NCBI GenBank assembly: GCA_949948985.1
Contig: CATLIG010000009.1
Span: 1 to 58,619 of the forward strand
DNA length: 58,619 nt
From: an uncultured Clostridia bacterium
GTDB taxonomy: Bacteria; Bacillota; Clostridia; Lachnospirales; CAG-274
Direction: 5' to 3'
Positions within the stretch are counted from its first letter, which is position 1, and every line of letters starts with the position of its first letter. Below, one piece after another: positions 17,755 to 24,824 of this stretch. The notes beneath the pieces were generated by a model. The model was not told the DNA's origin. It was given only the letters and a program-made list of their open reading frames with translations, and made no database searches. A program made the translations under genes and the position numbers.

Positions 17755-17831
17755 TATAGTCAATCAACTTAAAAATAAGTAAGTTCGGCGGCTAAATATC
17801 CTTTTTCTCATTTTCAAGTTGATTGACTATA
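17755..17831. repeat. MITE-like element, short form (77 bp)
   Basis: A perfect TATAGTCAATCAACTT end is paired with AAGTTGATTGACTATA around a core containing AAGTTCGGCGGCTAAA. It differs from the copy at 22574-22650 at only a few positions. Confidence 0.85.
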
Positions 17832-17898
17832 GTAACAGACACATAAAGCAAAAAAACGCGTTTATATAAATTTACCAGAATTATTATAAAATCAGCGC

Positions 17899-17927
17899 TT
17901 GACTATTGACTGCAAAAGTATTATAAT
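17899..17927 (+). promoter_or_regulatory. Promoter of a candidate small RNA
   Basis: TTGACT and TATAAT are separated by 17 bases. A second TATAAT at 17939-17944 could be an alternative -10 but lacks a -35 at the right distance. No reading frame with a ribosome binding site follows. Confidence 0.6.
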
Positions 17928-17934
17928 AAATATG

Positions 17935-18041
17935 TTATTATAATGGTACAAAGGGCAGTCGGCTCTGCGGAGCGGTTTCTGCAAATTGTAACTGTAAAAA
18001 ATAATCACCAAAAGCTTTTAGGCAGGGTGATTATTTTTTTT
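17935..18041 (+). ncRNA. Candidate small structured RNA of about 105 nt
   Basis: A near-consensus promoter is followed by a short stretch with no coding capacity. It contains a nested hairpin (outer GCAG 17955-17958 with CTGC 17979-17982; inner GCTC with GAGC around TGCG). It ends in a classic terminator at 18000-18041 (AATAATCACC / GGTGATTATT plus T-run). It does not resemble 6S, SRP, tmRNA or RNase P RNA that I know. The function is unknown. The convergent FliD-like gene has its own separate terminator at 18105. Confidence 0.5.
18000..18041 (+). terminator. Terminator of the candidate small RNA
   Basis: A 10-bp perfect stem AATAATCACC / GGTGATTATT has a 16-base loop and is followed by a run of T. 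Confidence 0.85.
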
Positions 18042-18104
18042 GTAAATTTTGAAACTTTACATCAATTTTTTTAGCGTGTTGTTTTGCGTCTATGAAGATA
18101 TACA

Positions 18105-18141
18105 AAAAACGATTGCTTTTTAAAAATGAGCAATCGTTTTT
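18105..18141 (-). terminator. Terminator of the FliD-like gene
   Basis: A 13-bp perfect stem AAAAACGATTGCT / AGCAATCGTTTTT lies 40 bases past the stop of the minus-strand gene. Confidence 0.85.
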
Positions 18142-18180
18142 ATGGCAGTGCCTGTTATAACGGCATAAAAATATTAATTT

Positions 18181-19467
18181 TTATATCATAGCGTTAAATA
18201 ACAACGCAACGTTTGAATATCTGTAATAAGCGCTTATATAATTATATGACGCTGGAGAAACTGACCTGTAATAAGAGCTGTCCGCTGATTTTACCTCAGC
18301 TTTAGCGGAGTTTGAAAGATAATCTGTAGGGTCGTTATACGCTTTTTTCGCAACGTTTTCAAGTCTGTTTGTAAAACCGTAGCTAAGCCCTTCTTTATTG
18401 TTTGTTTTAAAGAAGTTGTCAAGCTCGCCATTTTCAGACGCTTTTTTCATTTTATCCTCGTCAATTTCAAGATAGCCTTTTGAGTTCATAGAAATGCCGA
18501 TTCTGTTGAGAGAAGAACCGTAAGACTTTGCTATGGACTGAAGTCTGTTTCCAAGTCTTTCAGCTCCTGCGTCTTCATTTTTGTAAGCGGTGTTAGCAAG
18601 ACCGTTGAAAGCGTTTACAAGCTCTCTGGCGGCGTTTATTGAATCAAGTTTGCTTTTTCCGAAACTGATTGTAGCTGTTTTTTCCGTAGCGGATTTAAGA
18701 TTTATAGTAAGGTCATCGTCAACTTCGATTTTATTTGACGAGGAGCGTTTTTCCTCTCCGTTGATAGAATATACGGCGTCAGACGCTGATGTCTTTACGT
18801 TATTAATTCCAAGAGCTTCCGCAAGGTTTCCGGAAACAGTGAAATCATTTCCGTCGCCCGTTTTGCCTCCTTTTAAAACAAGTTTGCTTGTTTTTGTTTT
18901 TTCATCGGTTTCTACAGAAGCGGAAACACCTATATTCGCTTTATTGATTTTTTGAGCGATTTTATTAAGAGCTTTTTCGTCTGTTTCGGTAATTGACGGT
19001 GAATAATGGAAAGAATAGCTTTTGCCCTCGCTTGTTGAAATGGAGATTTTACTTGCGTTTTTATAATATAAGCTTGAGGAATTTGATTTAAAGCTTTCAC
19101 TTTCATTAATCTGGGCTGTAGCCGTCTTTGAAACATCGATTTTAATATCGTCTTTCTTGTCTTTTCCACTGTAAGTAGCTGAAACAGCTTCAGAATTGTC
19201 ACTATTGGCAGAAATTTTGTCCTTACTGTTTAAAGTGTCCCGAACTTTTGATATAGAATTTAATGTTGATGATGCCGAATCCTTTAAATCGACAAGGTAT
19301 TGACTTGTTGATGAGGAAACAGATGATGTTTTGTCGGTTCCTTTAAACATATAGGAGTACATACCAAGAAGGCTGTCAGAAACAGAACTTGTCGAACCTG
19401 TGCCGTAAGTCTGGGAAATCAAATTTGAATACATTGAATATCGATTTGAAACAGATAAATTTAACAT
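18181..19467 (-). CDS. FliD-like (flagellar cap/hook-associated-like) protein, orphan
   Basis: This protein of about 428 residues is rich in Ser, Lys, Asn and Ala and has no signal peptide, as expected for a protein exported by a flagellar-type route. The middle part shows a FliD-like pattern: FTVSGNLAEALGI, then VYSINGEEKRSSSNKIEVDD, then LTINLKSATEKTATISFG. It ends with helical heptads and LFNAMI. Flagellar FliD is usually longer, with stronger terminal coiled coils. No flagellar gene is in the window. The start is put at ATG 19467 because GAAGGTGA lies seven bases upstream; GTG 19476 is an alternative. The functional name is tentative. Confidence 0.6.
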   Translation of the reverse strand: MLNLSVSNRYSMYSNLISQTYGTGSTSSVSDSLLGMYSYMFKGTDKTSSVSSSTSQYLVDLKDSASSTLNSISKVRDTLNSKDKISANSDNSEAVSATYSGKDKKDDIKIDVSKTATAQINESESFKSNSSSLYYKNASKISISTSEGKSYSFHYSPSITETDEKALNKIAQKINKANIGVSASVETDEKTKTSKLVLKGGKTGDGNDFTVSGNLAEALGINNVKTSASDAVYSINGEEKRSSSNKIEVDDDLTINLKSATEKTATISFGKSKLDSINAARELVNAFNGLANTAYKNEDAGAERLGNRLQSIAKSYGSSLNRIGISMNSKGYLEIDEDKMKKASENGELDNFFKTNNKEGLSYGFTNRLENVAKKAYNDPTDYLSNSAKAEVKSADSSYYRSVSPASYNYISAYYRYSNVALLFNAMI

Positions 19468-19617
19468 ATCATTCACCTTCTTTATAAAAAAATTAATTAA
19501 ATTTTTATGTTTTAATTTAAACAGGCACTGCCGTAAAGAAAAGCCGCAGACTTAAATTAAGAATACAGGCTTTTACGCTTTATTTGGCGTATTTTATTCA
19601 TTTCAATACGCTTTATA

Positions 19618-19781
19618 TATAGTCAATCAACTTAAAAATAAGTAAGTTAAGCGGCTAAAAATCCTTTTTTCCGTGTTGCCGTCGGTCGGCATAGGTATTC
19701 GGCTATGCTCTCCCTCCGCCGCCTTGCAAAAATAATTTTTAGCTTGCCTCCTTTTTCTCATTTTCAAGTTGATTGACTATA
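19618..19781. repeat. MITE-like element, long form (164 bp)
   Basis: The ends are the same as the 77-bp form, but about 87 bases of extra interior are present, GC-richer, with GTTGCCGTCGG and CTATGCTCTCCCTCCGCCGC. A nearly identical 163-bp copy lies at 39376-39538. With the two 13-bp AACAGGCACTGCC repeats, this is all that is seen between 19468 and 19946. Confidence 0.85.
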
Positions 19782-19946
19782 TAAAGTCTGTAAAAGGATA
19801 CAGGTCTATTATATATATCGGTAAAATTTTAAAAGAAGTTTATACTTAAAAGAAATTCATTCCAAATAATTTTAAATCTTGTTATGGTATAATTTTCTTA
19901 AAATATTGGGAGAGTTTCTGTGGAAACTGTATTTTGACGGCTGTTG

Positions 19947-21464
19947 TCACTTAGTTTTTCTGACAGGTCTGATAATTCTTATGATTGCTCCAACCTCGTT
20001 TTTAATCTCTCCCGTAAAATAAAGAGATACTCCATACACTAAAATTCCGGAAAACACCATAACGCAAAGAGAAGTTACAGAATTACCCATAACAAATTTT
20101 ACAGCCGTAATAACAGCAGCCATAATAAGAGCGCTTGCTGTAATTCTTCCGCAAACTGATTTTTTTAAACTCCATTTAAGCTGTCCTCTGGTTCCTGCCC
20201 TGGCTAATAAGAAATATGTGAGAAATCCTATAAATGTGCTGACCGCGGCGGCGATATAGCCAAAAAGAGGAACAAAAATAATATTAATTACAATGTTTAC
20301 AATTCCGCCTATAAGACTTCTGTAAAATATAGATTTTGTTTTTGCGTTTAATTCCCACGGCTTTATACTGTATTCGGTAAGTCCCAGAAGCATCATACCA
20401 GCGGCAACCCACCCCATAACAAAATGTCCCTCGATATAGCTTTCCTCAAAAAGTACCGATGCCGCTGTTTCGGAAACGCATATAACTCCGATTACAGCGG
20501 GAACAGATATTATTAAGAACATTCTTACAGCGTCAGATATAAGATTTGCCGAAAGTTCTTTTTTCCCTTCGCTCCACGTTCTTAATATTGTTGGATAGCT
20601 TCCTCTCATAACAGCGGCGGAAAGAAGTGTAAACGCGGAGGCTATAATTGAGTAATTTGTCTGATATATTCCAGCCTCAGCCTCTCCTTTAAAGCCTGTT
20701 ATAATATAAATGTCAGACTTGTTTAACACAGAAGTGGCAATTAAATTGCCCATAAGAGGTATTCCATACGCTTTAAGGTCTGCCAAAATTTCAGGGGAAC
20801 TGTTTTTAATATTTATATATTTATATATTTTAAGTTTGAAAATCCCGATTACGGAAGTTATTCCGTCAAATACGGCATAGCTTATAAAAATCCACTCAAT
20901 GCGTTTCCCGTAATTTGTTGCCAGAAAATATATAAGGGCAATTTTGCCGATAACGGAAAAAGCTGATATAAAAAGATTTGTTTTTGCTTTTCTTATGGCG
21001 GCGAGCATTGATATCATAAGCTGAGCGGTATTATAGGTTATAAACATAAGAAGAGCGCAGAATATAAGTTCCGGAGTGTATACTTCCAAAAAGCCGGAAA
21101 ACTCTGTGTTTGAGAAAGCTCCTGAATTTATAACAATAAGAGCAAGCACACCAAAAAACACAATAATAATATTTACTTTAAGCCACGCGGTGAAAACAGT
21201 TGTGAAAAATTTTTCTTGTTCATTTGATATATCATATTTATTTATATATCTAAGAACTGATTGCACAAGCCATTGAATGGCGAACATCGCTATTGTGGTT
21301 ACAGCGATGTTTATGTTTGAATATCGTCCCATTTGTTCAGGCGAAAACAGCTGAGTCATAACAGAGAGAGTCAAAATGCCTACTACTCCCTCTATTCCTT
21401 TCGCCAGAATATATATAATGGTGTCTTTTGCCATAGTTCCTTTTTTACTGGATTGTTCAGACAT
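19947..21464 (-). CDS. Oligosaccharide flippase (Wzx-like membrane protein)
   Basis: This 505-residue polytopic protein has about 12-14 hydrophobic segments and the polysaccharide-synthase N-terminus (KDTIIYILAKGIEGVVGIL, then TQLFSPEQMGRYSN). Family members flip lipid-linked oligosaccharide units across the membrane for capsule, teichoic-acid-like or S-layer glycans. No glycosyltransferase cluster accompanies it, so the glycan is unknown. The start MSEQSSKK has AAAGGA upstream. Confidence 0.88.
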   Translation of the reverse strand: MSEQSSKKGTMAKDTIIYILAKGIEGVVGILTLSVMTQLFSPEQMGRYSNINIAVTTIAMFAIQWLVQSVLRYINKYDISNEQEKFFTTVFTAWLKVNIIIVFFGVLALIVINSGAFSNTEFSGFLEVYTPELIFCALLMFITYNTAQLMISMLAAIRKAKTNLFISAFSVIGKIALIYFLATNYGKRIEWIFISYAVFDGITSVIGIFKLKIYKYINIKNSSPEILADLKAYGIPLMGNLIATSVLNKSDIYIITGFKGEAEAGIYQTNYSIIASAFTLLSAAVMRGSYPTILRTWSEGKKELSANLISDAVRMFLIISVPAVIGVICVSETAASVLFEESYIEGHFVMGWVAAGMMLLGLTEYSIKPWELNAKTKSIFYRSLIGGIVNIVINIIFVPLFGYIAAAVSTFIGFLTYFLLARAGTRGQLKWSLKKSVCGRITASALIMAAVITAVKFVMGNSVTSLCVMVFSGILVYGVSLYFTGEIKNEVGAIIRIIRPVRKTK

Positions 21465-21479
21465 AATTTTTCCTTTCCC

Positions 21480-21546
21480 ACAGCAATTCAGTCAGAGATA
21501 TAATAAAATATTTTTTTCTTTACGAAAAAGTCCTGAATTGCTGTAA
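21480..21546. repeat. ACAGCAATT / AATTGCTGTAA element
   Basis: ACAGCAATTCA is paired with TGAATTGCTGTAA around about 43 bases of AT-rich DNA. The element lies 15 bases upstream of the flippase start. Confidence 0.7.
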
Positions 21547-21658
21547 TAAAAACTTGAATTTATTATAGTGATTTATAAAATTTTCCTATGATACCATAAT
21601 ATAATTTTAAACGATATTTAATTTTTTATCAATACGGTAAAACAACAAAATAGAAAAA

Positions 21659-21689
21659 AAGAACACTCCTTTTATTAAGGAATGTTCTT
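21659..21689 (-). terminator. Terminator of the zinc-ribbon membrane protein gene
   Basis: A 13-bp stem AAGAACACTCCTT / AAGGAATGTTCTT with one mismatch is followed on the minus strand by a run of T. It lies 11 bases past the stop. Confidence 0.85.
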
Positions 21690-21699
21690 AATCTCTGAT

Positions 21700-22278
21700 T
21701 TATTTAAGGGGAGAACCGCAGTTTCCGCAAAAACCCGAATCACTTGAGTTTTTAGCGTTACAGTTCGGACAAATTTTAGCCGAAGCTGAAGTATTTTGCT
21801 GAACCTTTTGAGTAACTTTGTTTTTTATATTATCAAAAGCTGTAAATTCATCATTAATTTTATCTTTATTAAAATTTTCCGGGTCTATAAGCTTTTTCCT
21901 TATATCTGTAGTGTTTTTTACAAGGGTAAGTCCTAAAAGAAGAGCCTCGAAAACAAGTCTTGTACCAATAAGTCCGCCTAAAAGCAATCCCAGTCCATAT
22001 CCCAAGGTTACATTAAACATTACATAGAATGATGTTAGCACAGTAATAATTACAGACGTTATGTATATGATTTTTAAGGCAACATCCAAAAAGAGAAATC
22101 GGAAACTCAAAAAATTATAAAGCCATTTGAGAAAACCACTGAATTTATTCTCATTACTTGGATTTAAAAAAATAAAATAAACAGCTATGGCAACAATAAA
22201 AGAAAGAATAAATAATAAGTTTATAGTATCATCGGAAAGTCCTCTTGACATTCTTGCCATAAAAACAAAATTTTGCAT
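21700..22278 (-). CDS. Membrane protein with C-terminal zinc ribbon
   Basis: This 192-residue protein has four hydrophobic segments in the first 115 residues: at about 20-40, 55-75, and a pair around 80-115 that is Gly-rich and like a DUF4282 membrane domain (GYGLGLLLGGLIGTRLVFEALL). A charged linker and a double-CxxC zinc ribbon (CPNCNAKNSSDSGFCGNCG) at the extreme C-terminus follow. The function is unknown. The ribbon sits in the cytosol by charge distribution. AGGAGG precedes the start. Confidence 0.78.
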   Translation of the reverse strand: MQNFVFMARMSRGLSDDTINLLFILSFIVAIAVYFIFLNPSNENKFSGFLKWLYNFLSFRFLFLDVALKIIYITSVIITVLTSFYVMFNVTLGYGLGLLLGGLIGTRLVFEALLLGLTLVKNTTDIRKKLIDPENFNKDKINDEFTAFDNIKNKVTQKVQQNTSASAKICPNCNAKNSSDSGFCGNCGSPLK

Positions 22279-22435
22279 AGTACATCCTCCTTGAAAAATT
22301 AATTATCAGACTTTTTCAGCAATGCGGAAAGAACTGTTAATTCTGTTATTTAACAGTCACCCAACAGGTCTGATTATTTATTTACAACAAAAAATAAAAT
22401 GGCGGAATTTTACTAATAAATATATTTTAATAATA

Positions 22436-22475
22436 TTTTATTGTTTTGCACCATTAATTTTGTTAATAGATATAG
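22436..22475 (+). repeat. Dispersed repeat, TTTTATTGTTTTGC type (diverged)
   Basis: TTTTATTGTTTTGCACC followed by AATTTTGTTAATAG is an eroded copy of the 4225/11372 block. Confidence 0.45.
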
Positions 22476-22573
22476 TCAAAGTATAACATTTGAGGCAATA
22501 TTTTGTCAATAAAAATATTTTCCACTAAAGGTCTGCTGTTTTACATTAAACGAAGTTTCAAAGAAGTCTGTTA

Positions 22574-22650
22574 CATAGTCAATCAACTTAAAAATAAGTA
22601 AGTTCGGCGGCTAAAAATCCTTTTTATCATTTTCAAGTTGATTGACTATA
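22574..22650. repeat. MITE-like element, short form (77 bp)
   Basis: CATAGTCAATCAACTT is paired with AAGTTGATTGACTATA; the core is almost the same as in copy 17755-17831. It ends six bases before the -35 of the purK promoter. Confidence 0.85.
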
Positions 22651-22655
22651 TATTG

Positions 22656-22684
22656 TTGTAAAAATGTTTATTATGTGGTAATAT
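22656..22684 (+). promoter_or_regulatory. Promoter for purK
   Basis: TTGTAA and TAATAT are separated by 17 bases, with an extended TGTGG before the -10. It lies directly beside a MITE copy, whose right end may contribute upstream sequence. Confidence 0.55.
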
Positions 22685-22690
22685 ATAAGG

Positions 22691-22741
22691 AAACGCTGAT
22701 AATAAAAGGTTATTTTCAGACAGTGGAATCAGCGTTTTTTT
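22691..22741 (+). promoter_or_regulatory. Leader hairpin with T-run before purK (attenuator or 5' stem)
   Basis: AAACGCTGAT pairs with ATCAGCGTTT across 27 bases and is followed by seven T. It begins at the expected transcription start and ends 75 bases before purK. No gene precedes it on this strand, so it is not a normal 3' terminator. It does not match the purine riboswitch consensus. Confidence 0.5.
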
Positions 22742-22816
22742 GAAAAAACTGTAAACAGAAATTTATTTTGCTTATGTTTTACGGTATGTTTATACAGATA
22801 ACGAGGTGTGGTTTAA

Positions 22817-23974
22817 ATGAATGGTTTTTCTCAAAAAATAGGTATTATCGGCGGTGGTCAGCTCGGCAAGATGATGATTTCGGAAGCAAAAAAAATGGGT
22901 TTTTACGTTACGGTTTTAGACCCTTCGGAAAACTGCCCATGTCATAGCGTATGCGATGAGCATATTATTGCGGGGTTTGACGACAGAGAGGCTATAAGAT
23001 TATTATCGTCAAAGTCAGATGTGGTAACTTATGAGTTTGAACATATTGATTATAAAGAACTTTTAACCCTTGAAGGCGAAGGGAAAAAAATATATCCTAC
23101 CGCCGCAAGTCTTAAAATTATTCAGAATAAGTTTACTCAAAAAAACGCTTTAAGAAAAGGAAATATTCCTGTGGCTGATTTTGAGGAAACAAATAATATA
23201 GATGAGATTTATAAATCCGGTGAAAAATTTGGATACCCCTTTATTTTAAAAACATGTACGGGAGGATATGATGGGAAAGGAAATGCTTTTGTTAAAGATA
23301 AAAGCTGTGTTAAAGACGCTTTTGATTCTTTAGGCGGCGGAAAGCTTCAGCTTATGGCGGAAAAACTTGTTGATTTCTCTATGGAAATCTCTGTACTTGC
23401 CTGTCGCGGCATTTCGGGTGAAACAAAGGTATATCCGGTAGGTGATAACAGACATATTAATAATATACTTCATAAGACCATTGTGCCGGCAGATATTTCC
23501 AAGACTACCACAAATAAGGCTATGGAGCTTGCCGAAAGCGTTATGGAGGTCTTTGACGGAATTGGTATGTTCTGTGTTGAAATGTTTGTGACGAAAGACG
23601 GCGGTGTGCTTATAAACGAGGTTGCTCCAAGACCTCATAATTCAGGGCATTATTCTATTGAGGGCTGTGTTACAAGCCAGTTTGAAAATCATATAAGGGC
23701 TATAACAGGTCTGCCCCTTGGAAGTACGACCCTTATAAGACCTGCCGTTATGGTAAATCTTCTCGGAGAGGAAGAAAAAACAGGAAAAGCTCTGGTTGTC
23801 GGAGGAGAAAACGCTCTCAGGCTTGACGGAGTAAAAGTACACATATACGGTAAGGAGAAAACGTCACCAAGACGCAAAATGGGTCATATAACAGTTACGG
23901 CGGATACTCTTGACACAGCTTTAGAATATGCTGAAAGAGCGTTTTTGGAAATTAAAATAACAGCGTCCGAATAA
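22817..23974 (+). CDS. purK: N5-carboxyaminoimidazole ribonucleotide synthase
   Basis: The 385-residue ATP-grasp enzyme carboxylates AIR to N5-CAIR in purine biosynthesis. The N-terminal GIIGGGQLGKMM and later VTYEFEHID are PurK signatures. The ATP-grasp core contains FILKTCTGGYDGKGN, and the metal/active region contains NEVAPRPHNSGHYSIEGC. The length is typical. The partner mutase gene purE, usually adjacent, is absent from the window. pth follows after 18 bases and is probably co-transcribed. Confidence 0.96.
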   Translation: MNGFSQKIGIIGGGQLGKMMISEAKKMGFYVTVLDPSENCPCHSVCDEHIIAGFDDREAIRLLSSKSDVVTYEFEHIDYKELLTLEGEGKKIYPTAASLKIIQNKFTQKNALRKGNIPVADFEETNNIDEIYKSGEKFGYPFILKTCTGGYDGKGNAFVKDKSCVKDAFDSLGGGKLQLMAEKLVDFSMEISVLACRGISGETKVYPVGDNRHINNILHKTIVPADISKTTTNKAMELAESVMEVFDGIGMFCVEMFVTKDGGVLINEVAPRPHNSGHYSIEGCVTSQFENHIRAITGLPLGSTTLIRPAVMVNLLGEEEKTGKALVVGGENALRLDGVKVHIYGKEKTSPRRKMGHITVTADTLDTALEYAERAFLEIKITASE

Positions 23975-23992
23975 ATTTAAAGGAGTTATATT

Positions 23993-24577
23993 ATGCATAT
24001 AGTTGTCGGTTTGGGAAATCCTGGAAATGAATATAAATGGACAAGGCACAACGTGGGTTTTGAGGTAATATCAAAACTGGCGTTTGATTATAATATAGAT
24101 ATGAACAGGTCAAAATACAAGGCTGTAATAGGAGATGGCAGAATAAACGGAAAAAAGGTTCTTTTGGCAAAACCTCTTACTTATATGAATTTAAGCGGTG
24201 AAAGTGTTTCTCAGATTATGACATTTTACAAAGAGCCTTTTGAAAATTTAATTGTTGTATGTGACGACATAAATCTTCCCGTGGGAAGTATACGTATAAG
24301 AAAAAAAGGAAGCGACGGAGGACAGAAAGGACTTAGAAGCATTATAAATCTTTTGGGAACGGAAGATTTTATAAGGGTAAGAGTAGGAGTTGGAAACAAA
24401 CCGAATGGCTGGGATTTAAAGAATTTTGTTTTAAGCAGGTTTAACGATTGTGAAAACAACGATATAATAAAAGGAATTACGGACGCGGGTGATTCAGTTG
24501 TTTCTATTATAGGCGGTAACATTCTTGACGCTATGAATGCCTATAACAGAAAAAACAAGGCTTCTGATAAAAAATAA
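23993..24577 (+). CDS. pth: Peptidyl-tRNA hydrolase
   Basis: The 194-residue enzyme recycles peptidyl-tRNA released from stalled ribosomes. GLGNPGNEYKWTRHNVGF contains the catalytic His19. LTYMNLSGESV and VVCDDINLPVG (catalytic Asp near 93) follow, with GSDGGQKGLRSI after them. The length is standard. AAAGGAG precedes the ATG. The pth-mfd order seen here is common in Bacillota. Confidence 0.96.
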   Translation: MHIVVGLGNPGNEYKWTRHNVGFEVISKLAFDYNIDMNRSKYKAVIGDGRINGKKVLLAKPLTYMNLSGESVSQIMTFYKEPFENLIVVCDDINLPVGSIRIRKKGSDGGQKGLRSIINLLGTEDFIRVRVGVGNKPNGWDLKNFVLSRFNDCENNDIIKGITDAGDSVVSIIGGNILDAMNAYNRKNKASDKK

Positions 24578-24588
24578 GCTTTTTTATC

Positions 24589-24635
24589 GAGCAGGGATAT
24601 TTTTGCGGTCAAGAATTTTCTCCTGCTCCGTTTTT
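24589..24635 (+). terminator. Terminator after pth
   Basis: GAGCAGGGA and TCCTGCTC form the stem, followed by CG and five T. Confidence 0.7.
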
Positions 24636-24640
24636 AACAT

Positions 24641-24797
24641 ACCTGTTTAATAACCTACGTAATAACGCCTGACAAATCTTTTTTCGCCGTACTTTGCCTG
24701 ATTTTTTTGAAATATTTGAAAAGTTCCCGCTAAAATCAGACTTCGTCTGACAAAAAAATTTTTGTCAATCGTTATCACAGTGGTTTTAAACAGATCT
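24641..24797. repeat. AGACCTGTT-family element, long form
   Basis: ACCTGTTTAA at the left end and AAACAGATCT at the right bound 157 bp. The core carries GAAAAGTTCCCGC, AATCAGACTTCGTCTGA and TTTTTGTCAATCGTTAT, shared with 42685-42769. It lies between pth and mfd. Confidence 0.7.
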
Positions 24798-24824
24798 AAT
24801 GAGATTAAAGAGGAGGCGGTATAA

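Noticed and set aside
19900-19935. Terminator AGTTTC / GAAACT after the flippase gene
   Set aside because: The stem is six base pairs and there is no T-run on the strand of the gene.
22691-22816. Purine riboswitch before purK
   Set aside because: The three-way junction and conserved loop bases of the purine aptamer are absent; only one hairpin is present.
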